DNA from: Acholeplasmataceae bacterium
GTDB lineage: Bacteria > Bacillota_I > Bacilli_A > Acholeplasmatales > Acholeplasmataceae
Direction of reading: 5' to 3'
DNA length: 40,661 nt
NCBI GenBank assembly: GCA_011620375.1
Contig: WOZH01000023.1
Coordinates: 1-40,661 of the forward strand
Shown: positions 1-8,085 of the stretch, one piece after another
Layout: every line of letters begins with the position of its first letter
Position numbering within the stretch: the stretch's first letter is position 1
The notes under the pieces: model-generated
Databases searched by the model: none
Told to the model about the DNA's origin: nothing
What the model saw: the letters and a program-made list of their open reading frames with translations, nothing else
Made by a program: the position numbers and the translations under genes

Positions 1-37
1 TACTATAGTTTACTATGCTTAATGAAATTTTAATGAT

Positions 38-69
38 ATAAAAAAAGATAGCCGTTAACTGCTATCTTT
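38..69 (-). terminator. Intrinsic terminator of the ilvE end of the polysaccharide operon
   Basis: Read on the minus strand, GAAAGATAGC and GCTATCTTT form a 9-bp stem with an 8-nt loop, followed at once by a T-run. The ilvE TAG stop lies inside the left arm, so termination is placed directly at the end of translation. Confidence 0.85.
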
Positions 70-1063
70 CATCATTAATCAATGTTATCCAATCATCAGG
101 ATCATCTTTATCTCCGTATTGAATATCGATAAGCAGTTCATAAAGTTTCATCGTCTCAGGTCCCATCTTATCATGGCATAAAAATTCGTGTTTAATCCCA
201 TTTTTTGTGATTGAACCGATTGGTGTGATAACCATAGCAGTTCCACATGCTGCAGCTTCCGCATACATATCGATTTGATCGAAAGATATGACAGTCTCTA
301 AAACAGTCATGCCTAATTGCTGTTTAGCTAGATATAGAATGCTTCGCTTCGTAATACCATTCAAAATCGATTTTGAAACTGGCGTATGCAATTCGTTTGT
401 TTTTGTAATGCCTATAAAATTTGCAGCCCCGACTTCTTCAATGTTTTGATGATGAAGTGGATCCAAAAACAAGACATCAGCAAAGCCTAATTCTTTTGCC
501 TGTTTTTGCGGTAACATGCTCGCTGCATAATTTCCGCCAACTTTCGCTTGTCCTGTCCCTAAATGCGCTGCACGGTCATAATCACTGATGAGAAGATTCA
601 TCGGTTTTAGTTGCGAATCAAAATATGAGCCAACCGGTGAAACGATAATCGCAAACACAAATGATTCTGCTGGTTTTAGACCTAAATGATCACCTATACC
701 AAACATGAGTGGACGTATATATAAGGTGCCTTTTTTATATGCGGGAACATATTTTAGATTGGCAACAACAGTCTTTTTAACTGCATCGATGAAATTTGCT
801 ACTGGATAACCTGGCATAACAATACGTTCACACGATTGTTTGAATCTTACGGCATTTTCGATAACTCTAAAAAGTTGCACGTGACCATCTTTCCTTCGAT
901 ATGCCTTTAATCCCTCAAATGCCGCTTGTCCATAGTGTAATACTGTAGACATCAAAGAAATGGTTATGTGATCATCTGAAACGAGATTCCCTTGATCCCA
1001 AGCGCCATTTTTATAGTAAGAAATGAATACTTTATCTGTTTTTTGATATTCAAAACCAGCCAT
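62..1063 (-). CDS. ilvE: Branched-chain amino acid aminotransferase
   Basis: A PLP-dependent class IV aminotransferase that interconverts Leu, Ile and Val with their 2-oxo acids, using glutamate/2-oxoglutarate. The product is 333 aa, usual for the long IlvE type. The N-terminal part has HYGQAAFEGLKAYR, the PLP lysine is in GQAKVGGNYAAS, and the C-terminal part has AEAAACGTAMVITPIG, the phosphate-binding region of the family. I start at the ATG at 1063 because AAGGAG sits about 7 nt upstream; a longer frame would need a TTG at 1087 with no ribosome binding site. It follows the YwaF-like gene by 50 nt on the same strand and ends in a terminator. No other branched-chain pathway gene is nearby, so it may serve amino acid interconversion rather than complete synthesis. 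Confidence 0.93.
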   Translation of the reverse strand: MAGFEYQKTDKVFISYYKNGAWDQGNLVSDDHITISLMSTVLHYGQAAFEGLKAYRRKDGHVQLFRVIENAVRFKQSCERIVMPGYPVANFIDAVKKTVVANLKYVPAYKKGTLYIRPLMFGIGDHLGLKPAESFVFAIIVSPVGSYFDSQLKPMNLLISDYDRAAHLGTGQAKVGGNYAASMLPQKQAKELGFADVLFLDPLHHQNIEEVGAANFIGITKTNELHTPVSKSILNGITKRSILYLAKQQLGMTVLETVISFDQIDMYAEAAACGTAMVITPIGSITKNGIKHEFLCHDKMGPETMKLYELLIDIQYGDKDDPDDWITLINDER

Positions 1064-1113
1064 AATTTCGCTCCTTCGTGGTATCAAATTGACTGTGGGT
1101 AAGTCCCCTAATG

Positions 1114-2037
1114 CTATTCGTGATTTATACCTGTATAATCTTCTGCCTCTTCCTCTGATATTTGACGCAAATTGAAACGTTCAGCAAGCGCTAAGATAGT
1201 GTTTGATTTGTCGTAAATAAGGGCGAATATAAATGCCATCATCGACCCGTATATGAGCACCGGACCAATCATCCAGACAACGGGCCAATAAAAAGTCTCA
1301 CCAGTCAAAGGATTTACGGTTAAGAATTTAGGTACAAGCACTTTAAGTAATACGCCTATACTGCTTAGTGACTCTAAATCCTTAATACCGAAAATTAGTG
1401 ATGGATTTCTACCCAATGTGTTCATCATCTCACGAACCGAAGGTACCCAACCTAAAAGTGAAAGAAATAATTCGTTGAAATAGATGATAAACAAAACGCC
1501 AATTAGCAACATCGGTGCATAGATGATCCGGTGAATAGATAACTTGTGTTGTTCAAAATGCATCATTAAAAACGGGGCTAAGAACAGAAGGAAATGTGTG
1601 GTGTAAAAACGAATGGTTTCAAGATCAAATGCACCTTTTGTATATAAAATTGGCACAGCATTGAACGTTTCTCCAATCGCATCTGCCGGAAAAACAATGG
1701 CCAATATACCTGAAGCTATCGCTAGCATAACAATAAAATCCTTGAGGATTTTATTTTTAGTGAAATATAGCAACGGTAATAAAATAACAGTGACCGCACA
1801 AATGTTTTCTAAAGAAGCTTTAACCCAAATAAATTCCACATAATAAGGATCATTATATGGAAATATCAATAATTTTAAAAAATGGATCGCCACATTGGTC
1901 AATATGATTGCGAATATGAACCAATATCTAAAACGATCAGAGCGATTGCGCAAGAAAAGAACGGCAATAATTGTTAATGTCGAGGCAATCGCAATATACA
2001 TAAAATAATAGACATTTCCAATTTCAATGACTGGCAT
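1114..2037 (-). CDS. YwaF/TIGR02206-like integral membrane protein
   Basis: A 307-aa polytopic membrane protein with about seven or eight hydrophobic segments, starting at residue 7 and ending near 275, and a short charged C-terminal tail rich in Glu. A central segment (RFYTTHFLLFLAPFLMMH) resembles the histidine-containing helix of the TIGR02206/YwaF family, whose function is unknown; I rate this as probable rather than certain. GGTGAG lies just upstream of the ATG. It begins 10 nt after the CpsD-like kinase and is likely in the same transcript, so a role in surface polysaccharide export or anchoring is possible but not shown. Confidence 0.7.
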   Translation of the reverse strand: MPVIEIGNVYYFMYIAIASTLTIIAVLFLRNRSDRFRYWFIFAIILTNVAIHFLKLLIFPYNDPYYVEFIWVKASLENICAVTVILLPLLYFTKNKILKDFIVMLAIASGILAIVFPADAIGETFNAVPILYTKGAFDLETIRFYTTHFLLFLAPFLMMHFEQHKLSIHRIIYAPMLLIGVLFIIYFNELFLSLLGWVPSVREMMNTLGRNPSLIFGIKDLESLSSIGVLLKVLVPKFLTVNPLTGETFYWPVVWMIGPVLIYGSMMAFIFALIYDKSNTILALAERFNLRQISEEEAEDYTGINHE

Positions 2038-2047
2038 TCACTCACCT

Positions 2048-2797
2048 TTAAAAACGATTTTTCTTCCGTTTTTCCTTTTGACTCAAATAATAATAGTTAT
2101 ATGTGTGTAATTTCCGTTTCATCTCCACTTGAGATAAAATAACCCCTAACACATTAGCACCATGATTTCGTAATGATTCTACGCTGTCCTTGACACTTGT
2201 TTTTTTCGCTTGTCCATAGCCTATCACAAAAATAACACCATCTGAAAGTTTTGTGATATATAATGCGTCTGATATTGATTCAACAGGTGGGGAATCAAGT
2301 AAAATATAATCGTATTTTTCCCTTAACAAGGACAATAGATCAGAAAGTTTCTTTGATTTCAGTAAGTTGATGACAGCCGTTGATGATTCCCTGTTGATAA
2401 CATAGTCAATATCGAGTTCACGCGATGTCTTGATAATCTCATCCATGGATGCTTTGCCAGTCAAATAATCAGTAAGACTGGCGCTTTCCACATCATCAAA
2501 AACGCGATTTAATTTCGGTTTGCGTAAATCCAAATCCATTAACAACACTTTTTTACCTTCTTTGGCCATTAAATAGGCGATATTAGATATGGTTGTAGAT
2601 TTACCTTCTGAAGGGTTTGTAGATGTAAACTGTATGATTTTATAGTTGTTGTCAACATTCAAATATTCAATATTTAATACAATTTTTTGGAAAGATTCAG
2701 CAACAAATGATAACGGTCTATTTTTAGCGATTAAATAAGCATAATTTTCAATTCTTGGTTTCCCGAGGAGATCCTTAAATTTCTTATCGTCTAACAT
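2048..2797 (-). CDS. CpsD/CapB-type bacterial tyrosine kinase (polysaccharide co-polymerase partner)
   Basis: A 249-aa cytoplasmic BY-kinase. The Walker A motif is at residues 61-68 (NPSEGKST), the Walker A' motif at about 84-94 (LLMDLDLRKPK), and Walker B is YDYILLDSPP. The C-terminus carries a tyrosine cluster (HTYNYYYLSQ) followed by a basic tail, the usual autophosphorylation site of the family. These kinases work with a CpsC-type membrane activator to set capsule or exopolysaccharide chain length. Here the activator is encoded immediately upstream with a 1-nt gap, the standard Gram-positive split arrangement. No cognate CpsB/Wzb phosphatase gene is in the window. Confidence 0.92.
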   Translation of the reverse strand: MLDDKKFKDLLGKPRIENYAYLIAKNRPLSFVAESFQKIVLNIEYLNVDNNYKIIQFTSTNPSEGKSTTISNIAYLMAKEGKKVLLMDLDLRKPKLNRVFDDVESASLTDYLTGKASMDEIIKTSRELDIDYVINRESSTAVINLLKSKKLSDLLSLLREKYDYILLDSPPVESISDALYITKLSDGVIFVIGYGQAKKTSVKDSVESLRNHGANVLGVILSQVEMKRKLHTYNYYYLSQKEKRKKNRF

Positions 2798-2798
2798 A

Positions 2799-3512
2799 TT
2801 AAAAATCCTCCTCTACTTTGAATTCAGGAATTGAACCTAAAACCTGCAAATCCAAGTCTTTTTGTATTTCTTCTTTTGATTTATATGTGTTGTCTAAGAA
2901 TCCGCTGATCAAAGCGATGGAGACAGCGATGATACCACCAAGCAATCCACCAATGATGACATAAAGTGGCTTATTCGGGGAATCATATATGCCGAGTGGT
3001 GCTTCACTAATCCTCACGATAACACCTGTTAAAAATTCTATATCAGAACCACCATTCGTGACGTATATTGCACTATCGATCACTTGATTGACGACATCCT
3101 GTGCCAATTTTGGATCCGTCGAGACATAACTGATACCAATAAACAAATCTGTTGAATTTGACGTCACCGATAAGTTCTTACGAAGCGTTCCCAATTGGTT
3201 ATCTGTTAACCCAAGATCTAAATTTTGATTAACATCCTTTAAAACTGGGTCACTTAACAGTAATGTAGTAACTGAGTTGACGATACGAAGCGAAGATGAA
3301 TAATCATATTCATTAGTCGTTCCTGATATTTCAACCTGTACAATAATTTGTGCTTCAGATTTGTATTTTTCGTCAATGACAAACCAAGCAAGACAACCTG
3401 CAATAATCGCACCAACAACTGCAAGCGAAAAAATCAATATAAGATGCTTACTAATGATAAGGTATAAATCATATAAGCTGAATTCTCTTTCACTTATGTT
3501 GCCATTTTCCAT
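2799..3512 (-). CDS. CpsC/Wzz-type chain-length regulator, kinase activator
   Basis: A 237-aa protein with a Wzz-family layout: a short cytoplasmic N-terminus, TM1 at about residues 20-48, an extracytoplasmic domain, and TM2 at about 180-208 preceded by the Pro-containing motif YDSPNKPLY typical of polysaccharide co-polymerases. The cytoplasmic C-terminal tail would contact the kinase encoded 1 nt downstream. The ribosome binding site is weak (GTTGGTAATGTG). An 88-bp spacer containing a -10-like TATAAT separates it from glmU, so this distal part of the operon may have a second promoter. Confidence 0.9.
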   Translation of the reverse strand: MENGNISEREFSLYDLYLIISKHLILIFSLAVVGAIIAGCLAWFVIDEKYKSEAQIIVQVEISGTTNEYDYSSSLRIVNSVTTLLLSDPVLKDVNQNLDLGLTDNQLGTLRKNLSVTSNSTDLFIGISYVSTDPKLAQDVVNQVIDSAIYVTNGGSDIEFLTGVIVRISEAPLGIYDSPNKPLYVIIGGLLGGIIAVSIALISGFLDNTYKSKEEIQKDLDLQVLGSIPEFKVEEDF

Positions 3513-3542
3513 TCACATTACCAACTTTCTAGTATCATTTAT

Positions 3543-3548
3543 ATTATA
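3543..3548 (-). promoter_or_regulatory. Possible internal -10 element before the CpsC/CpsD genes
   Basis: The minus strand reads TATAAT about 31 nt before the CpsC start. No -35 with 16-18 bp spacing is convincing (TTGAAT lies only 13 nt away), so this is a weak call. The spacer has no terminator-like stem, so read-through from glmU is also possible. Confidence 0.35.
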
Positions 3549-3600
3549 TCATATGATGATTATTCAAAACCAAATAAACCTTTTTAACCCATTGTTATTG

Positions 3601-4983
3601 CTATTCTTCACTTTGTTTTGGCTTGACAAGATTGTGGTAATAATCCGCTTTATTAATTTGTTTATTTCGAGCGATTGATAAAGATCCTTTAGGAATATCT
3701 TCAGTAACCGTTGACCCCGCAGCAATAAAAACTTCGCTTTCAACTGATAATGGCGCAATTAGATTGACATTGCATCCGATGAAAACATCATCGCCAATTC
3801 TCGTCAAATGCTTTTTAACACCATCATAATTAACCGTTATTGAACCACATCCAAAGTTAACATTATTTCCTACAATGGCATCCCCAATATACGATAAATG
3901 GGCAGCTTTTGTATAGGTGCCAGTGCTCGATTTTTTGATTTCAACGAAATTTCCGATACGGTTGTGAGCACCGATTTCCGCATGATCTCTTAAATGAGCA
4001 AATGGACCAATTGTAGAATATTCACCCACAGATGAATCATATAACAATGAATGCTTTACCTCGGTGAACCTATCAATAAAACAGTTATGAATTTCAGTAT
4101 TTGGACCAATGATTGCCCTTTCCTTAATAACACTATTTCCTGTAATCGTCGTGTTAGGCATAATCATGACACCTGGTTCGATTTGTACGTTATGGCCGAT
4201 GGTAATGGTGTTTGGTGAAATCATTTGAACGCCATTTAACATATGATTTTTGTTGATTTCATCACGCAAATAACGTTCTGCTATGCTAACAGCATAAAGA
4301 TCGTTGACACCCATCATCATAAACGATTCATTAACAACAAATGAACCAATTTTATAATCATGGCGCATGAGTGATACGATATCTGTTAAGTAATATTCGT
4401 TTTTTCTTTCGTTTTTCTTAATTTTCTTAAGTACTTTAAATAAATCTTCATTATTGACGACATAAACCCCAGAGTTCACTTCTTTGATGCGTTTTTGATC
4501 GTTGGAACAATCTTTTTCTTCAACAATAGCAGCAATCGAACCATAGTCGTCGCGAATGATTCTACCGTAAGATGTAGGATTCTCAAAATACATGGAAACC
4601 ACTGTCAAATCATTACCCATTTCTTGATGAGCCTTAATGATTTGATTTGTTAAATCAATGCTCATCAGCGGCATATCGCCTGGTAAAATGAACGTAATGC
4701 CCTTTTTTTCAGCCAAACGCGATTCAGCCGATAACACGGCGTGACCAGTACCTAATTGTTCTTTTTGTTCTGCATATGAAACACGATCACCAAGAATTTC
4801 CATGAGGACTTCTTTTTGGTGTCCAACAACGACGACATTTTCATCAATCAATGTACGTTCCAATTTTTCGATAATATATTCAATCATCGGTTTTTTTAGT
4901 AAAGGATAAGCACATTTCGGTAAATCTGTTTTCATTCTTGTCCCTTTACCTGCAGCAAGCACAATACTATATATTTTATCCAT
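3601..4983 (-). CDS. glmU: Bifunctional GlmU: GlcN-1-P acetyltransferase / GlcNAc-1-P uridylyltransferase
   Basis: A cytoplasmic enzyme of 460 aa that performs the last two steps of UDP-GlcNAc synthesis. The N-terminal pyrophosphorylase domain begins with LAAGKGTRMKTDLPK, the nucleotide-binding signature. The C-terminal half is a left-handed beta-helix of hexapeptide repeats with the acetyltransferase active region (LSYIGDAIVGNNVNFGCG). Length and order match the family. The ATG at 4983 is preferred because AAGGAG stands 8 nt upstream; a GTG at 4992 overlaps that site. The ATG lies 1 nt after the glmM stop, indicating translational coupling. With glmM and glmS it gives a complete pathway from fructose-6-phosphate to UDP-GlcNAc in three adjacent genes. 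Confidence 0.97.
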   Translation of the reverse strand: MDKIYSIVLAAGKGTRMKTDLPKCAYPLLKKPMIEYIIEKLERTLIDENVVVVGHQKEVLMEILGDRVSYAEQKEQLGTGHAVLSAESRLAEKKGITFILPGDMPLMSIDLTNQIIKAHQEMGNDLTVVSMYFENPTSYGRIIRDDYGSIAAIVEEKDCSNDQKRIKEVNSGVYVVNNEDLFKVLKKIKKNERKNEYYLTDIVSLMRHDYKIGSFVVNESFMMMGVNDLYAVSIAERYLRDEINKNHMLNGVQMISPNTITIGHNVQIEPGVMIMPNTTITGNSVIKERAIIGPNTEIHNCFIDRFTEVKHSLLYDSSVGEYSTIGPFAHLRDHAEIGAHNRIGNFVEIKKSSTGTYTKAAHLSYIGDAIVGNNVNFGCGSITVNYDGVKKHLTRIGDDVFIGCNVNLIAPLSVESEVFIAAGSTVTEDIPKGSLSIARNKQINKADYYHNLVKPKQSEE

Positions 4984-4984
4984 G

Positions 4985-6283
4985 CTATTCACTCCTTTTA
5001 TTGATGTAATTTACAATTTTATCAATCGTCTCATCAACCGTCTTTGCATTTTGATGCGACACAGTTACACGTATGAACGGTTCCGTTCCACTCGGTCTTA
5101 CTAATAACAATGAATGGCTACCTAATGAAACCTTTAAATCGTTTATATAAGCAATCGTATTTGGTTCTTTTAATACGCTTTTATCGACATTTTTTATGTT
5201 TTCTAAACGATATGGATAGCGTGTATATTGCGATAATAAATCATCTATATGGCAATTTTCTACTGTCAATACATGAAGTAAATAGATGGCTGCCAGTAAA
5301 CCATCTCCGGTATGCAACAACGAATTGATAATGATATGACCACTATTCTCACCACCGATGGCATAATTGTTTTTCAATAAAACTTCACTGACATATTTAT
5401 CACCGACATCTGTCAATGTATATGTGATACCGTTATCCTTCAAGGCCTTCAGTAAGCCAGGATTACTCATTTTAGTTAAAACGATGTGATGATCTTTCAA
5501 TTGTCCTTTTTGCTTAAGATATCTAGCAATCATGTAAATAATTTCATCGCCATCATAAACCTGTTTTTGATCACAGACCAACAGTCGATCTGCATCACCA
5601 TCGAAAGCAAAACCGATATCCAAGTCATGTCGTCTAACATAAGCTAAGACATGATCCATATGTGTTGAACCACAATTGACATTAATATTAAGTCCATCAG
5701 GATGACATCCAATTTGAATAGCCGTCGGAGCAAATTGCTTGAAAATACGCTTTGCAATAAGATAATTCCCGCCATTTGCACTATCATAAACAATCTTTAA
5801 TGGTGATTGAAATACTTGAAAAGTATTGTATAATTTGATATATAAGGACTCAAAATCACTTGCTAAGGCAAATTTTCCTAAAGGTTTCATTGTTTGCATC
5901 GGATGATCAATTATCTCTTCAATGCTTTTTTCTTCTTGTTCATTGGATTTATAACCGCGATTGAACACCTTAATGCCATTGTCTGTATAAGGGTTGTGAG
6001 AAGCAGTAATCATCACACCGATGATTTGTTTTATTTTAGCATAATAGGCTAGCATCGGTGTTGAACAAACACCAGCAAAAAGAACATCAATGCCTTGTGA
6101 AAGCGCACCTGATGCTATCATATAGGCAAGCATGGGTGAAGACTGTCTCGTATCATAGCCTATCACCACCTGTTTGCAATCAAATGCTTTGCTTAATCCT
6201 TGACCGACGCTAAAAGCCAAAGTTGCATTAAGTTTTTCAAATGCTTTACCACGAATACCGTCGGTTCCAAAATATTTTCCCAT
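4985..6283 (-). CDS. glmM: Phosphoglucosamine mutase
   Basis: Converts glucosamine-6-phosphate to glucosamine-1-phosphate. The 432-aa alpha-D-phosphohexomutase shows MGKYFGTDGIRG at the N-terminus, the phosphoserine loop TASHNPYTDNG (active Ser at about residue 95), the metal loop FDGDADR, and the C-terminal phosphate-binding RPSGTEPFIRV. It lies between glmS (7-nt gap) and glmU (1-nt gap), all on one strand. Slightly short for the family (usually about 445-450) but with all four motifs present. Confidence 0.97.
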   Translation of the reverse strand: MGKYFGTDGIRGKAFEKLNATLAFSVGQGLSKAFDCKQVVIGYDTRQSSPMLAYMIASGALSQGIDVLFAGVCSTPMLAYYAKIKQIIGVMITASHNPYTDNGIKVFNRGYKSNEQEEKSIEEIIDHPMQTMKPLGKFALASDFESLYIKLYNTFQVFQSPLKIVYDSANGGNYLIAKRIFKQFAPTAIQIGCHPDGLNINVNCGSTHMDHVLAYVRRHDLDIGFAFDGDADRLLVCDQKQVYDGDEIIYMIARYLKQKGQLKDHHIVLTKMSNPGLLKALKDNGITYTLTDVGDKYVSEVLLKNNYAIGGENSGHIIINSLLHTGDGLLAAIYLLHVLTVENCHIDDLLSQYTRYPYRLENIKNVDKSVLKEPNTIAYINDLKVSLGSHSLLLVRPSGTEPFIRVTVSHQNAKTVDETIDKIVNYINKRSE

Positions 6284-6290
6284 AATGTTC

Positions 6291-8072
6291 CTATTCTACC
6301 GTGACACTCTTGGCGAGATTTCTTGGCTTATCAATATCCAAATCACGATCAAGTGCCGCATAATATGCAATTAATTGTGTTGGTACAACCATAATCATTG
6401 ATGTCAATGCTTCATGCACATCTTCAACAATGATGTCATCTGATGATAAAGATGCATTACGCATGGCAATAACAATTGGTTGCGCGCCTCTAGCAATCAC
6501 TTCTTTTAGATTAGAACGTGTATGAGCGCTTAATTCGCGATTACCAATCAGAGCGATGACGGGTGTATTTTTCTCTATTAATGCAATCGTTCCATGTTTC
6601 AATTCGCCAGCGGCGAATCCTTCAGCTTGAATATATGAAATTTCTTTTAGTTTTAGAGCTGCTTCGAGCGACGTATAATAATCACATTCTCTACCGATGT
6701 AAAAACAATTTCTTTTGACTAGTTTTTCTTTAACAATTTCCGAAATTTTTTGTTCTTTTAACAGTTTATCCATTACCAAAGCCACGCGATTAAGCGATGC
6801 TTTAATGTCCAACCCGGCGCCTATTTTATCCGCCAGAATCGCTAATATCGCAATTTGAGCAACATAAGCTTTGGTTGATGCCACAGCGATTTCAGGTCCA
6901 GCAAGTAAATCAACGCTAAAATCAGCTTCTCTGGCTAAAGTTGAGGTTTTCACATTTGTGATTGTCAATACTTTTGCATCTGTTTTTCTAATTTTGGTTA
7001 AACAGGCTCGAAGATCAGCCGTTTCACCACTCTGTGAGATAAATATATAAAATGGTTTATCAGAAATCCATGGTTGACCATAAGCGAATTCCGAAGCAAT
7101 GTGTACTTCAGCGGGTTTATGTGCATATTTTTCAAAAAGAAATTTTCCGATATACCCAGCATGCATAGACGTCCCAGCAGCTAATATGTATAAACGGTTT
7201 GATAATTCAATCTGTTGGGCGATATGTTCATCAATTTCATCCTTTTCATCCAGCAAATAACGCGAGATAATTCGTCTGATAACAGATGGTTGCTCATAGA
7301 TTTCCTTTAACATGTAATGCTCAAACTCACCTTTTTCAGCTTGATAGAAATCATTATCAATCTTTAAATATTCCGGTTCAATCAATTGATGATTTAAATC
7401 AAAAAAATGAGCACGATTATCATGAACAACTGTGAATGTTTCATCTTTTAAGGCAACAAAAGAATCACAATAATCGGATAAAGCCATGATATCTGATGCG
7501 ATGATATGACCATCTTTACTACTTCCCAAGACCAAAGGCGATTTGTTTTTACCAGCATAAATCGTTTCTGGATTATGTGTGTCAATAATAAGTAATGCAT
7601 ATGATCCTTCCAATAGTTTCAGTGTCGTGGATATGGCGTTTTCAACACTCATTTGAATAGACAACTTTTCAATCATTTGAATGATGACTTCCGTGTCAGT
7701 GTCGCTTGAAAAATATATATCTGAAAGATATTGTTTCTTCAGTTCATCACTGTTTTCAATGACACCATTATGGACAGCAATAAAACGTCCAGATTGTGAG
7801 CTGTGAGGATGTGCATTATTTTTAGTAACTGCACCATGTGTTGCCCATCTTGTATGTCCCATACCGATGGTTGAAGGCATAGCGAGTTTAGAAATTTGCG
7901 CCAGATGTTCGACACGACCAATATCCTTGTAGGTGTCAAAAATGCGAAAACGTGCGTTATATAGCGTAATACCCGCTGAATCATAACCACGATATTCCAA
8001 ACGTCTTAAGCCATTCATGACCACATCTTTTGCTTTTGTATCCGATCCCACATATCCAACAATTCCGCACAT
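6291..8072 (-). CDS. glmS: Glutamine-fructose-6-phosphate aminotransferase (isomerizing)
   Basis: Makes glucosamine-6-phosphate from fructose-6-phosphate and glutamine, the committed step to UDP-GlcNAc. The start is set at 8072 so that the protein begins MCGIVGYVG. Cys2 becomes the N-terminal nucleophile of the glutaminase domain after Met removal, and AAGGTGG lies about 8 nt upstream; the longer GTG start would bury the catalytic Cys. The rest has two SIS domains (SQSGETADLRACL and ECDYYTSLEAALKLKE) and the C-terminal NLAKSVTVE. The gap to the upstream dehydratase gene is 13 nt, so there is no room for a glmS ribozyme leader and control must come from the operon promoter. Confidence 0.97.
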   Translation of the reverse strand: MCGIVGYVGSDTKAKDVVMNGLRRLEYRGYDSAGITLYNARFRIFDTYKDIGRVEHLAQISKLAMPSTIGMGHTRWATHGAVTKNNAHPHSSQSGRFIAVHNGVIENSDELKKQYLSDIYFSSDTDTEVIIQMIEKLSIQMSVENAISTTLKLLEGSYALLIIDTHNPETIYAGKNKSPLVLGSSKDGHIIASDIMALSDYCDSFVALKDETFTVVHDNRAHFFDLNHQLIEPEYLKIDNDFYQAEKGEFEHYMLKEIYEQPSVIRRIISRYLLDEKDEIDEHIAQQIELSNRLYILAAGTSMHAGYIGKFLFEKYAHKPAEVHIASEFAYGQPWISDKPFYIFISQSGETADLRACLTKIRKTDAKVLTITNVKTSTLAREADFSVDLLAGPEIAVASTKAYVAQIAILAILADKIGAGLDIKASLNRVALVMDKLLKEQKISEIVKEKLVKRNCFYIGRECDYYTSLEAALKLKEISYIQAEGFAAGELKHGTIALIEKNTPVIALIGNRELSAHTRSNLKEVIARGAQPIVIAMRNASLSSDDIIVEDVHEALTSMIMVVPTQLIAYYAALDRDLDIDKPRNLAKSVTVE

Positions 8073-8085
8073 TTCACTATCCACC

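Noticed and set aside
3361-3678. 105-aa plus-strand open frame across the CpsC start and glmU end
   Set aside because: It is antisense to two well-supported genes, has no ribosome binding site and reads as low-complexity sequence.
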